From assembly GCA_028023455.1 (NCBI GenBank), contig JAQFVV010006313.1, positions 3,267,147-3,331,146 on the forward strand: 64,000 bases of DNA, read 5' to 3'. This stretch comes from Epiperipatus broadwayi. Lineage: Eukaryota > Onychophora > Udeonychophora > Euonychophora > Peripatidae. Both the position numbers and the translations under genes were made by a program. This document shows, one piece after another, positions 10,892 to 22,728 of the stretch (positions are counted from its first letter, which is position 1; every line of letters starts with the position of its first letter). The notes beneath the pieces were generated by a model. That model saw nothing but the letters and a program-made list of their open reading frames with translations. It made no database searches and was not told the DNA's origin.

Positions 10892-11135
10892 AAATTAAAA
10901 GACTGAAGTAGAGTTAGGCTGGACATATTGCTAGAAGAAATGATAATAGATGTACAATTGAAATGTTAACTGGATTCCAAGAGATTGTAAATGACCCAGA
11001 AAGAGACCACATGTAAAATGGATGGATAAAATAAGAAAGTGTGCAAGGGTGATGTGAAGAAGAGAAGCTAAAGATTGGAGAAGATGGATTGAACTTGGAG
11101 AGATCTTCATCCTGCAGTGGATTGATAATGGTTGA
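10892..11135 (+). pseudogene. LINE ORF2 C-terminal domain fossil
   Basis: The plus strand carries, across three frames, the conserved C-terminal tail seen in many CR1/Jockey/L2-like non-LTR retrotransposons: AGHIARRNDNRCTIE near 10918, a DPERDH segment near 10995, and AKDWRRWIELGEIFILQW then IDNG and a stop at 11133-11135. The expected tail is a WAGH(I/V)ARR start, a central GRP(x)RW segment and a W..L.E.F.LQW end. There are at least two in-frame stops and two frame changes. The RT domain itself is absent, as in 5'-truncated LINE copies. The GATGATGATGATAAG tail may be the 3' end microsatellite. Confidence 0.7.
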
Positions 11136-11139
11136 TGAT

Positions 11140-12035
11140 GATGATAAGTTAAATACCGAGTTAAAGTTTTTATTTTTACAAATATTATTAACATTATTTC
11201 AAAAGTATAGATTTTATATATTAAATTTATTAAAAATTTTCAGAATTTTTTTGAAAACGAAATCTACTTCTCATTTTTCAAGAATAAAAATATTGAGAAA
11301 TTAGAAACATTAGTTAGCTGTCAACAGTTCTAATAAAACTTTTTCTTATTGCTGACATTTGAAAGTACAAATATTAAACTTTTGAAGCCACCATTTAGGA
11401 TTTGATATTCATCCATTTGCATATTTTCTTGCATTTTTAAAGGATAATCTGTTGTTTAGAGTCGATTTTTATGTCATGTGACATTCAGATAGATTTTTTA
11501 AAATTGTAACAGTCACTATAAAATCATCCTTACATGTGAGCTGTCTAGATTGATATCAAATGAGAAAAATTCTCACTTATTAAATACAAGATATTGATGT
11601 GCAATAAATTATAAAAATTTTGAAAGCATCATTTATTATATATAGTGAATGGAATTAGAGGTGATTAATTAATGATCTTCATGCATTCATTTCTAAATGC
11701 TTAAGATTTGCCTATATATATATATATTGTGCCGGTAAAAATATGCTTATCCATCTAACATGAGCTGGAACTCACCAAATGTACTTCAAACCCAGTCAAG
11801 CCCAAGATTTAGGTCAGGAACCAGCCTGGATTCGAACCCACTCTCTAAGTCCCAAATCGAACACCTAATGAATAACATAATAGTTATGGCTCATGAGAAT
11901 TAATCTTAATTCGGCCGACTAGCAAAGCTGAGAAGACAATGAGACATCTATTAATTATGATTATATTAAAATATACATAAGTATGGCTGTAATATATGTG
12001 GAAGAAGTGGAGGAAAAGGAATTCGAACTACTCAA
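11140..12035. other. AT-rich stretch with a SINE-like patch
   Basis: Mostly featureless. At 11728-11900 the composition is richer and includes GGATTCGAACCC (11829-11840), close to a B box, but no A box is convincing. I cannot assign a family. Confidence 0.35.
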
Positions 12036-12732
12036 ATAAGTTAAACAATAAAAGATAGTTTTATATAATGAAAATTTAGTTATATACATTTATAAATTAA
12101 ATACATTAGTGTGTGCGTGAATGAGCAAGCGATTACATAGTGTCATTCACGCTATTAGTTCTCATATGCTCTTTATTAGCTAAATAATATATTACAAATA
12201 AACACACATCTTTGGTGGGTCCAATATTAAGATGCCAATCAGTTAATAAAAGGAATTACATAATATTGCTATTAACGCTTTGGGTTACAGTTCAGAAATG
12301 TGGTGACTAACATATATTAGGGGAGCGTTCTGGGATTCATTACAGATATAAATACAAACTATTTTCCTGCCATTATGGTCGTGAAAATACATTTGATTAT
12401 ATTTAAACCTATGACAAAATATTTAATGACAAATTATTTTAACAATAGTAAGACGAACGCTTTATTTTCCCCAAGGCATATAGATACTCTTAAATATAGA
12501 TATATAAATCACGAAGGTAGGATTGTATATGATTGAAATAAACTTAATTAATCAAATAAAAGTAATGGGCATTTATATATATCTTTTAAGCAAAGCTTAA
12601 TTTTAATATTAGAGCATTAAAACTGGGTCATGAAGCAAAAGAAATAATAATAATAATACGAAGAAGTTTGCGGTGCTGACATAATAGCCTAAAAATAACT
12701 AAGAGGAAAAGGTCGTGCTTCTGGATGAAAAA

Positions 12733-12922
12733 CGAAATGGATGGGCATAGCGTGTGCCAAACTTAGGGGATCACCGCCAGTGGCCTTTTTATACGAAGAA
12801 ATGGATGGGCATAGCGTGTGCCAGACTTATGGGTCACCGCTAGTGGCCTTTTTATACGAAGAAATAATATGCATAGCGTGTGCCAGACTTAGGGGTCACC
12901 GCTAGAGGCATTTTTATACGAA
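12733..12922. repeat. Tandem array, three units of 62-64 bp
   Basis: Three units anchored by GCATAGCGTGTGCCA at 12745, 12809 and 12871, each followed by ACTTAGGGG-like, TCACCGC and GGCCTTTTTATACGAAG. Units differ by a few substitutions and a short deletion. Confidence 0.9.
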
Positions 12923-13989
12923 GACGAGAAGAAATCTATGGGTTCGAACCTGTCGTAACCCCCAGATTAAGAAGCACGTAATATATATATACGAAGATAG
13001 GCTAAATGACAGAAACGCAGTAATGATATATGTCTCTAACAACATTGAATAAATTTTACAGCTTTAAAATAAACGAGCCCAGTTTGAATACCATAATTTA
13101 GACAAATAATACACTATGCAGTTATATATATAGAGAGATTTTACTAAGTAAGTAAAATATTAAACTTTCCCAAATAAGTTAAGATTTTATTTAATAAAGA
13201 AACATTAAGATTTCCCCCCATCCCTTTTCTGCTATTTAAAATAAATCAATCCCACTTTCGTGATTTTTATAATAACTGAAATATATAAATACAAGATTTG
13301 AAATGTTAAGAGTATGAAAATAAAATAAGATTAGCAGTAATATAGAAAACAATTGAGTCACCTTATTTTAGAATTAAATAAATAATATTTTATAAGATTT
13401 CAAAGCGTTAATTAGTTTTAACTTTGAATTTACACCGGTAGAAAATTCAGAGTTAAACAAATATATATATTTTTATATTAGAACATAAATAAAATGTTGG
13501 TACATAAAACAAGCTGGCGAGTATATCAATTAATTAATAATACGTATATATATTTAAGGGGACGTTAAGAACTTGCTTGAAGGTTTAGTTTAAAAGAAGA
13601 AAGGATTTTTAGAAATTCAATTTGTCAGATTATTTTAGATTGACATATTAATAGGCAAACAGATATATAAATCAAATAATAAACACATGTAAATAAATGA
13701 CCCTACCAAAATTAAAGAGCATATAAGATAGAATTAAATTTATATAATTTATTTAAGAGCAAATTACATGTTATTTATATATATATATATATAAAAGGCA
13801 AAGTTAAAGAATACATAAAAAAAGATCTTGAGAGATTATTGAGACTAAATTGACTATTAGGTAGCGGCTTGAAATTTACCTTTCAATTTTAAGAGTCCGA
13901 TTAAAATATTGTCCGTGCACGGCAGTTGAAAATGAAAGTTCTCCGATGGCAGAAAACTTCTATCATATTCTAAAGTTCTTTTTTTGACG

Positions 13990-14090
13990 TTTCTTCTTTT
14001 CAGGGCAGCAGTATATTATGGTAGCGGCAGATGATGACCCAAAAGGGGTCGAGCAAGTTGGAGGATTTACTGCTACATATTTTTTTTAGT
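13990..14090 (+). other. Possible exon with strong splice-acceptor look
   Basis: A pyrimidine-rich tract ending TTTCTTCTTTTCAG is followed by an open stretch reading MVAADDDPKGVEQVGGFTA and then a TAG in a T run. The acceptor is the best I see in the block, but there is no matching donor or partner exon, and the 28-codon frame is too short to identify. It includes GACCC/GGGTC, which can form a small hairpin. Confidence 0.2.
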
Positions 14091-14241
14091 TTTACAGCAA
14101 TGTTAACAATCTCTCAATCCATAGTAACTAATTAATTAATAACTCCACTAATAACTGATTCAAAATTTAGTCATTTTATACTTTTTCTCTTATCAGTTGT
14201 TTTTGAAGATGCAATTGTTAGATAACGCCAAAAATAAATTC

Positions 14242-14270
14242 AAATCTATTTCTAGATTAGAAATAGATTT
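14242..14270. repeat. Perfect 13-bp hairpin
   Basis: AAATCTATTTCTA and its exact reverse complement are separated by 3 bp. No gene adjoins it. Confidence 0.8.
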
Positions 14271-14689
14271 AACAACATGTTTTTAACACAAGTAAATCTT
14301 TAATCTAATTAATCCCATTTATCTTAAGTAAAATTTTAATTAAAAAATACCTTTCCCAGATTAGACTACCAACCCCTAATTATTTTTAGACAATTAAACA
14401 ACACCTGCATCCTCCATATTGTATTTTATATAAAAAATGTATAATTTATAGAAAAACAAGCAATTTGAAAAGAAAAAGCCAAAAATGACATATAATAAAA
14501 TATTTACAAAAACATCAATATTTTGTTAGTAAGTTTTGCTCCTATGTATATGTTTGAGTCGCATCTATAATACTTTAATAAAAAGAACTAATAATTAATA
14601 AAAAGAATCAATAATAAATATTGAAAGTTAAACTATAAATTTAGGAGCGCATCTCAAATATATACATGAAATATATATATATACTGACA

Positions 14690-14790
14690 AAAGGAGCAGG
14701 ATGGGATATAGGGGTTTGAACACGGGTTAGTAAGTAGAAACATGAAGCACAATCTTAAGCTAAGATTTACTGCTTCAATATATATAAAAG
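14690..14790 (-). repeat. tRNA-derived SINE-like fragment
   Basis: On the minus strand, ATCTTAGCTTAAGATTG (A-box-like) precedes GTGTTCAAACCCC (B-box-like) by about 35 bp, the spacing of a tRNA promoter. The rest does not fold into a cloverleaf. Likely a SINE head; no tail identified. Confidence 0.4.
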
Positions 14791-14799
14791 AAAGAGTGG

Positions 14800-16760
14800 A
14801 TTCATATTATCTTTTAAAAGACTTTATCTTGTGTTTAGTAAGTGAGAGTTTTCATCAATTCCTAATGATTGTTACAAATTAAATACAAAACTAGATATAA
14901 AAAAATAACTTTTCTTAGTTGGTGAATCTAATAATAAAATTTTTTAAAGATGATTTGTAGATCTATCTTTGTACTTTGATTTTAATCTAATTCTAAATCT
15001 TTATTCTTGAGCTAATTCAATAAATATATATTTTTAGAGTCAATTGTTATAAATTCTTTTGTAATTTCTCAATCACCATGATTTTCTAATGCAGAGGATT
15101 GAAAAAAACATATGACCAACAGGTTGTTCTAAAATTTGAGCTTCATTTTTTAAAAAAAAATATGATGTTACAAATAAAAGTATGCCTTATTAGTTCTCTA
15201 CTTTTAAAAATATATAACAATTGTAAAACACTTATAACTAAAATTATATTGCATTTATTTTACATGGTATATTACAATTAAAATTTTCTATTACGAATTG
15301 CATGCTATACAATTATATAACATACTGCAAAACTATCTAAAAAGTTATAAAATTTTGTTCTAAAGTTGCATTTTAAATTTTGAATAAATATAAAATTCAT
15401 AGCAAATTTTTCCAAGTGTTACATTAAAAAATATTAATAATTAAAGAGTTATTTTAATTAGCAAAATTATATATAGTCATCTTAATTCAAAACAATGTAT
15501 TGGTTTTAAAAACTTAAAAAGAAAATTATTTTGGACAGTAGTTACAAATGAAAGCAGATAGTGACAGTAACTGCCTTTTTTCATCCATTACTTTTTATCG
15601 TTATTATATTTGTGTATAAACTGCTTGTAAAAATTCTGGATTTTGATTGAATTTTGTAGTTTCCTTATAACTGTTAGAAATATATTTGTGATTGTGAGTG
15701 AATGTAAGTGTAGGAAATGAATGTTCTCAACTGTTTCATTTTATAGAAAGTGGACATATTAAAAATTCACGAATAAAAGCTATAATATTAAAATTCTTTT
15801 CACTTTGCAAATCAACAGCAGTTATCATTTGGTGAAAATTATGACTTGGAGAAATGGTAGTTTAGATTCTTATATGGTAAAAACTATAGCCCTAATGGAT
15901 GAAAAATCAAATGACCTTTCTACATCAGTAAATCAACTGCAATTAAATGTGCTATCTAGAAATTTTGACAGAATAATAAATATCACAATTAATGCTTCCT
16001 TCTCAAAATGCATCAGTAACTGAACAATCATTTCTCATTTAATTAGATAAGTTATTGAGATAGAAGAAATTCGCAGTTTTAAAATAACTTTCTTCACATT
16101 AGATTTGACACTACATAAAAATTCACATGATTATTTATATAACAAGTTATTTATTTATATAGTGCTATGTTTTTTTTTTACTTTGTAACAATCATTGGGG
16201 AATCACTCTTCTACACAAGCACTTTATAGATTTAAACACTTCAGAAACTTTCCTTTCTAAACATAAGATAAAATCAGATGTTTCCATGTTTAAATATGGC
16301 ATTTTATCAGAAACCTTATTCCCATTTATCATATCTCAAGTATATTAAATAGAGTAAGAAAATGTAATAAAGCAATATTTTTTGAAAAGTTTTTTAAATG
16401 AGGCATATTTTCATAAACACTAATACAATACTGTCTAAAATTAGTAATGACCATAATTTTAATTAATATAGCACCATCTATTCAAAAGAAAATTTTTAAA
16501 TTTGTTAAGTTTTATCTTTTCTCATTTTTACAATATGTTATTAAAACAAAAATCATTTTATAATAAAATTGTTTTACCAGATAAATTGTTGATCTAAAAA
16601 TGCAAATTATTTTGATAAAAGTATTAATAGAAAAAAAAAACCCCAATGCATATTGGATGACAGAGAATTCATATATTTGTAAACTCTAATATTTGTGTTA
16701 ATATGAAAATACACACGTATAACTTAAATATATATAATCACCATAAATCAAAAGAATGAC
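14800..16760. other. AT-rich stretch, little recognised
   Basis: Contains an open frame at 15805-16023 (plus; protein-like MTWRNGSLDSYM and LMDEKSNDLSTSVNQL) that I cannot identify, and a partial copy of the TATAGCGC repeat at 16137-16180. Nothing else supports a gene. Confidence 0.4.
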
Positions 16761-16781
16761 AAACTTTTTATCGATTTATTC

Positions 16782-16817
16782 GAGCGCTTTCAAAGGTCTA
16801 AGCCTTCATTTTCAAGA
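16782..16817 (-). ncRNA. Hammerhead-like motif
   Basis: The minus strand reads CTTGAAAATG, AAGG, CTTAGA, CCTT, TGAAAGCGCTCG. AAGG/CCTT forms stem II, and GAAA is followed by the self-complementary GCGC, as in dimer-forming hammerheads of PLEs. The CUGAUGA half has decayed to UUGAAAA. Flanks GCATAGTTTAC and AATAAATCG are not clearly complementary. Likely a relic of a PLE end. Confidence 0.4.
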
Positions 16818-16839
16818 AGTAAACTATGCAAATTAGAGT

Positions 16840-17643
16840 GGACTAAATATGCAAATAAGGGTAGAATAGATATAGATCTGCCACTTCCTAAATATGGCAT
16901 AAAATGTTTCTTTTTTATTCATGGCATGTACGTCAGAGATAAAAATAATAATAATTAAAAATTGTATATCAAACATGCTTATTTTGTTTAAGCTAATCTA
17001 AGGTTAGAAAATTTCAGATTTGTTTATTGTAATAAAGCATTTTCTTTTGCTTTTATACGTTACTGTATTATTAATGTTATTTATATGAAAGTGACTGTTT
17101 ATTAAATGATAATTATTGTCTTTACTCTCACCATTCTTGAGCTTAACTTTAATGCTAGATAAAATTATTTCTAGATGAATTCAGTAGTAAATTACACTAC
17201 AGATATTTCTAAATCAAAAATACATTACTTCTGTAAATCACGATTTTTTTAAAAAAAAAAAATAACACCAGCAAATTAATTGCATAATAATTATAATGAT
17301 AGATTAGTATTTAATTTTTTGCTACTCTACATTTATTTTCAAAATTAAATTCTTAAAATAAAATATTACATTAAGCAAAAATAATTTTATTCATTATCTA
17401 AGTATCCACAAGCGAATTTTATAAATTGAATTACATAAGCACAATAAATCAAGGGATATTACATAGTAATATTAGCCAAATATCCAGATTAGTTTCTGAT
17501 TATTAGCTTTTATCAGTGAAGAGCATAAAATTTTACATATATATCAAATAGACCCTCTTACTCCTTTATATTATTCACACTAACATGTTTTTAACACCTC
17601 AAGATTTTGAAAGTAAATCAACTTGATTATGTGTTATATATAT
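16840..17643. other. AT-rich flank of the LTR element
   Basis: Featureless AT-rich DNA. The last bases (TATAT, 17639-17643) would be the left target duplication of the LTR element but are too simple to prove it. Confidence 0.4.
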
Positions 17644-19371
17644 TGTACCGAGATACATCAGGAAGGAGTGTGCTTTATTCGGAGTTACACATAATTTTGG
17701 GCGAAATATAAATTGATAAAAGATTTGTTTAAATATTTAATAAAAAAATAAAAGGTCTTATAGGATAAAATAAGAATAAAAAAATTTTTTTTCTCATAGA
17801 AGGGTTTATCGTTAAAAGCATAAATTAGCCAGTTGTATAAGATATAATTTTGAATCATATTGAAACAAAACCTAAAGAATTAAACTTGATTTAACTAAAA
17901 ATTTGATTTAATTGAAATTTGATTTAAGATTGCTTTTTTAAAAAAAGAAAAAGAAAAAAAAAAGGAGAAAAAAGCAAGGTGGAGTTCGTTTTGTCTTATA
18001 ATAAAAAAAAAAAAAAACGAAAATATATAACCAAAGGAATGTAGTGAACAATGGGAGCTAATGACAAGCATGAGAAATTTCCATTAAACGGCTAATTGGT
18101 GAAATAACTCTAACAAAGAAATTGAAATTTGCAATCATCTAAAAAAATGACCAATGAAACTGTGTAGAGAGTCGAAAGAAAGGAAATAATTGTCCAATAG
18201 CAGAAATTCAGAATGTAGATTGAATCCGCAAGATAAGGACCATAAAATATAAAAGGGGTGAATTTTCTATTGTATGATGAGATTATTGAATTATTAGATT
18301 GAATTTGACATTGTGATTAAATTTTGCCTCTAATTTATTTTCATAGTCATACTATTAATATATGTCTAAAGTTAAAAAAAAACCCATAATGCTGCATTGT
18401 TAAACCCATCGTGTGAACAGCCGGCCAAATCCTTCCCTGCAATACCAACAGCAGTCAGTTCGAATATCTATTATGTTCATGTAAAACAAAAAGGAAACGG
18501 AGTGTCCATGGTGAAGCCCACAGGATCCCTACGACATCGGGAAAAGGATCGCAAAAGAGTTAGCGCTAACTGACCGAAGGAAATACTATCAGAAGCTACG
18601 CTCGGAACTATGCATAAAGGAGAAAGCTAGGTAATATTTATTTCATTTTTTTTTAATTCACTAATTAAAAGCTGTAATAATATATGGAATAATAGACTCT
18701 GAACTTTACGTTACGAACAATATTTACTAATTGTCTTTAGCTCCATTACCCAGGGATTTTATTATGATTTCAAATATTTATGTGCGTATAATTACCTTTT
18801 AAATGTATATATAATATGATATTTTGGTTGTATTAAATATTATTTAAACTTGAACAAAAGTGTAATTAATTATATTATAAGACCAAATGAAGTGAAATAG
18901 TGTAAATGGAGACTTAATGGGTTAGTGATTACTTAAAAAAGAAAAAAAAAAGGAGAAAGTGAGAAAATTAGCGCAGAGGAAGATTCGTAAAATGATGTTT
19001 TAGGTAGGTGGAGTATATATTTTATTGATTGTAGTAGCTGAGCTAGTGGGAGCGGGTACTAGATCGTATTGGTCAAGCAGACTTGTCGACAAAGGTCGGC
19101 TGGCGCCCATTGGATTTTTCCTTTAAATAAATAAAATGTTTGATTGGCTAATATGTAATCTAGTAAATGAGTATTAATGTTATTGGCAAATATTTGCAAA
19201 TGATATTGATTACTCCACCCGAGGTACCGACAGCCCCGTGATAGGATTTTGTGTAAGAGGGAGGTACAAATTTCTGATCGAGTCATTATTATAAACATTA
19301 AATATTTTATTGATTTTATATAAATGATGTTTATAAAATTTATAAGACGACGTAAAAGAGGTGTAGGTATA
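17644..19371 (+). repeat. 5' LTR
   Basis: 1728 bp, TG at the start and a near-CA end. It contains a TATA box, a U5-side patch of higher complexity (about 18390-18570, including the palindrome GTTAGCGCTAAC), and possible splice donors (CTAGGTAATA near 18629). The antisense frame at 19059-19550 is not conserved as a gene; it appears only because both LTRs share it. Confidence 0.9.
18248..18258 (+). promoter_or_regulatory. TATA box of 5' LTR
   Basis: TATAAAAGGGG, an excellent TATA box. Transcription would begin roughly 25-30 bp downstream, near 18280. The 3' LTR has the same box at 21651-21661. Confidence 0.7.
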
Positions 19372-19373
19372 AA

Positions 19374-19391
19374 TGGCGCGTCAACGTGGAG
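19374..19391 (+). other. Primer-binding site
   Basis: TGGCGCGTCAACGTGGAG lies 2 bp after the LTR end. Starting TGG (complement of the tRNA CCA end) and the AACGTGG core are as in many Gypsy-type primer sites. The priming tRNA was not determined. Confidence 0.7.
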
Positions 19392-19659
19392 CGAAACTAA
19401 ACATTTTGAATGGCAGGACCGATGTGAGTCATGACTGGACGTTTTAAGCGTTGTGGCCAGAGTCGTGTATGAGTGACAGAAGTGATAGCTAGTAAAAAGA
19501 AGCGGGAGGGAGCATGATAGTAGGATTAGAAAATGGTATAAGCAGCGCAACTGTAAAGGTGATTTTGCAATTATATAAAACGTGGAGGCATAGGGACACT
19601 CCGGAGAATTTTAGCATAAAAAAAAAAAAAAGGAACTGGGAAGGTTAGGTTTTGGTTGT

Positions 19660-20795
19660 ATGTACGTAAGTTTATTATTATTAAAAAGAGAAAAAATAGA
19701 CGAAAGTGGAAAAGACGGGAGGGCAACGCCAGAAGTAAGCCCGATATTTTTTAAAAATCTGCAAATAGTGGAAGAAAGTGCATTCCAAATTTTGATGAAC
19801 ATGATGAAAGAGATACGTAAAGACATCAAACAAAATCAACAAGGGATGAAGCAGGAAATTAATGAACTTAGGACAGAGATGAGAGAAATGAAACAGGAAT
19901 TGACAGCAAGAATGGACGCATACGAGGAAGTGATAGGAGTAATGAAAAAGGTGTAGAAGAAGAAAGGTACGAAATATTAGAATTAAAAGAAAATATAGAA
20001 GCGAAGCAAGAGTCAAGCAGTATAGCGAAAAGCCAGCTAGAAGAGAGAATAGTACGCGTGGAAGAGATATGTCAAGACTTAATAAGTAGCCAGGAAACGA
20101 CGCGACAGGAATTAGGGAACTTAGAGAATGAAATAGAGACCACAAAGAATATAAAAACTAAAGTAAAGGAGATATGTAAAGATGTAGTGGGAGACACAGG
20201 GCAGAAAATAAGACAGGTAGAACAGAAGTATGAGGAGTTTAAGATTGAGAATAGACACAGTGAACAGACGAGTAGATTTATGGAGAAGCAGTTTACCATT
20301 TCGGTATTCAAAGCGGAGGTAGGAGAAAACCCGCTGAAACATTTAGAAAGCCTGAGTAATATGTTCCATAGTAAAAATTTACTGGAAGAGGACAAGGTTG
20401 CAGTGGCCAGTAGTTACCTCCAAGAGACGGCATGTGATTGGTGGCACACCTTGGACGAGAAACCGCAGACATTCGGAGAATACAGACGGGCTATGTTAAG
20501 GGCATTTTGGAATGAAGCTAGGCAAGATGGAATCCTGTATAAAATATCCCACGAGAGATATTCAAGTGCGCGGGGAGAGACGTATGCGAAATTCTTTTAC
20601 CGAAAAGTGTCAAAACTTAAGGCATTGACGGCATTCCCTATGTCAGATGGTCAGATAATCAGAACACTACGCAATAATATGCCGCCAAACATACAACAGC
20701 TAATGTTAAGTAAAGACGGACGGTCAGTGGAGGAAATGGCGGAATTTCTAACACAGATTGATTATGGCAGTCTGGCTAGGGAACCTCCAGATTGA
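19660..20795 (+). pseudogene. gag: Gag polyprotein, one frame break
   Basis: A coiled-coil N-terminal part (19660-19956; heptad-like MRKDIKQNQQ, ELRTEMREMKQEL) ends at a TAG. The protein continues in the -1 frame from about 19944 without a stop, through more coiled coil and a retrotransposon Gag capsid-like domain (about 20290-20795) with the landmarks NPLKHLESLSNMF, ACDWWHTL, RRAMLRAFWNE, YAKFFYRKVSKLKAL and LRNNMPPNIQQLML. It stops at 20793-20795. There is no CCHC zinc knuckle. The break sits at GAAAAAGG (19944-19951): a one-base deletion is the simplest cause, though AAAAAG is also slippery. Gag would form the particle carrying the element's RNA. Confidence 0.8.
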
Positions 20796-21024
20796 TATAG
20801 GAGATGGGATGGGTACAATGACCCACATGGCAGAAAGGGAGAACCACCTGATCGAGCGTAAATAAAAAAAAAAATGAATAGATGGGTATAGCGGGACCGA
20901 AAACTTAACAAGTAACACAGACACACGAAAATAAGAAGGGACGAACTTCCATCAAAATAAATCGAGGGGAATGTATAGTAAGAATAAAGTTAAACTAAAA
21001 CATTCAGAATGATATTTTAGTTTC

Positions 21025-21043
21025 AAAAGGGGGGACGGAGAAA
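21025..21043 (+). other. Polypurine tract
   Basis: AAAAGGGGGGACGGAGAAA, all purine but one C, ends exactly where the 3' LTR begins. It would prime plus-strand DNA synthesis. Confidence 0.85.
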
Positions 21044-22728
21044 TGTACCGAGATACATCAGGAAGGAGTGTGCTTTATTCGGAGTTACACATAATTTTGG
21101 GAGAAATATAAATTGATAAAAGATTTGTTTAAATATTTAATAAAAAAATAAAAGGTCTTATAGGATAAAATAAGAATAAAAAGAATTTTTTTCTCATAGA
21201 AGGGTTTATCGTTAAAAGCACAAATTAGCCAGTTGTATAAGATATAATTTTGAATCATATTGAAACAAAACCTAAAGAATTAAACTTGATTTAACTAAAA
21301 ATTTGATTTAATTGAAATTTGATTTAAGATTGCTTTTTAAAAAAAAAAAAAAAAAGGAAAAAAAAAAAAGGAGAAAAAAGCAAGGTGGAGTTCGTTTTGT
21401 CTTATAATAAAAAAAAAAAAAGAAAATATATAACCAAAGGAATGTAGTGAACAATGGGAGCTAATGACAAGCATGAGAAATTTCCATTAAACGGCTAATT
21501 GGTGAAATAACTCTAACAAAGAAATTGAAATTTGCAATCATCTAAAAAAATGACCAATGAAACTGTGTAGAGAGTCGAAAGAAAGGAAATAATTGTCCAA
21601 TAGCAGAAATTCAGAATGTAGATTGAATCCGCAAGATAAGGACCATAAAATATAAAAGGGGCGAATTTTCTATTGTATGATGAGATTATTGAATTATTAG
21701 ATTGAATTTGACATTGTGATTAAATTTTGCCTCTAATTTATTTTCATAGTCATACTATTAATATACGTCTAAAGTTAAAAAAAAACCATAATGCTGCATT
21801 GTTAAACCCATCGTGTGAACAGCCGGCCGAATCCTTCCCTGCAATACCAACAGCAGTCAGTTCAAATATCTATTATGTTCATGTAAAACAAAAAGGAAAC
21901 GGAGTGTCCACGGTGAAGCCCACAGGATCCCTACGACATCGGGAAAAGGATCGCAAAAGAGTTAGCGCTAACTGACCGAAGGAAATGCTATCAGAAGCTA
22001 CGCTCGGAACTATGCATAAAGGAGAAAGCTAGGTAATATTTATTTCATTTTTTTTTAATTCACTAATTAAAAGCCGTAATAATATATGGAATAATAGACT
22101 CTGAACTTTACGTTACGAACAATATTTACTAATTGTCTTTAGCTCCATTACCCAGGGATTTTATTATGATTTCAAATATATTTATGTGCGTATAATTACC
22201 TTTTAAATGTATGATAATATGATATTTTGGTCGTATTAAATATTATTTAAACTTGAACAAAAGTGTAATTAATTATATTATAAGACCAAACGAAGTGAAA
22301 TAGCGTAAATGGAGACTTAATGGGTTAGTGATTACTTAAAAAGAAAAAAAAAGGAGAAAGCGAGAAAATTAGCGCAGAGGAAGATTCGTAAAATGATGTT
22401 TTAGGTAGGTGGAGTATATATTTTATTGATTGTGGTAGCTGAGCTAGCGGGGCGGGTACTAGATCGTATTGGTCAAGTAGACTTGTCGACAAAGGTCGGC
22501 TGGTGTCCATTGGATTTTTTCCTTTAAATAAATAAAAAGTTTGATTGGCTAATATGTAATCTAGTAAACGAGTATTAATGTTATTGGCAAATATTTGCAA
22601 ATGATATTGATTACTCCACCCGAGTACCAACAGCCCCGTGATAGGATTTTGTGTAAGAGGGAGGTACAAAGTTCTGATCGAGTCGTTATTATAAACATTA
22701 AATATTTTATTGATTTTATATAAATGAT
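21044..22728 (+). repeat. 3' LTR, truncated by assembly gap
   Basis: Aligns to the 5' LTR with a constant offset of about 3400. The last visible bases (TAAATGAT) correspond to 19321-19328, so 43 bp of LTR should lie inside the gap. An open frame at 21727-21975 (U5 side) contains NPSCEQPAESFPAI and is present, frame-shifted by one base in an A run, in the 5' LTR; I do not think it is a gene. Confidence 0.9.

Larger units (their letters stand above)
12040..14110. other. Compositionally distinct block, probable old retroelement
   Basis: This block is noticeably less AT-rich than its flanks and holds GC-containing phrases such as GTGTGTGCGTGAATGAGC and GTGTCATTCACGC, a tandem array (12733-12922), a B-box-like GGGTTCGAACC at 12940 and a hairpin at 14036-14055. 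No RT, gag or transposase motif is visible in any frame. An LTR-like or DIRS-like relic is a guess. Confidence 0.3.
17644..22728 (+). mobile_element. Gag-only LTR retrotransposon (non-autonomous, Gypsy-like)
   Basis: Two near-identical direct repeats of about 1.73 kb enclose only 1672 bp of internal DNA. The 5' LTR starts TGTACC at 17644 and its end GGTATA (19366-19371) is one base off the exact inverted terminus. A primer-site-like TGGCGCG follows 2 bp later, and a polypurine tract immediately precedes the second LTR at 21044. The interior encodes gag but no protease, RT, RNase H or integrase, so the element must use proteins from a relative. This matches the class called terminal-repeat retrotransposons with gag (TR-GAG). 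LTR identity is high by eye (scattered substitutions, poly-A length changes), so the insertion is recent. The 3' end is lost in the gap at 22729. Confidence 0.88.

Noticed and set aside
17639-17643. TATAT as proven target duplication of the LTR element
   Set aside because: Too simple in TA-rich DNA, and the right flank is hidden by the gap.
19059-19550. 163-aa minus-strand frame in the LTR
   Set aside because: It lies antisense to LTR, primer site and leader, ends differ between the two LTRs, and no domain is visible.
19681-20395. Minus-strand frames opposite gag
   Set aside because: Leucine/serine/phenylalanine-rich shadows of the coiled-coil gag frame.
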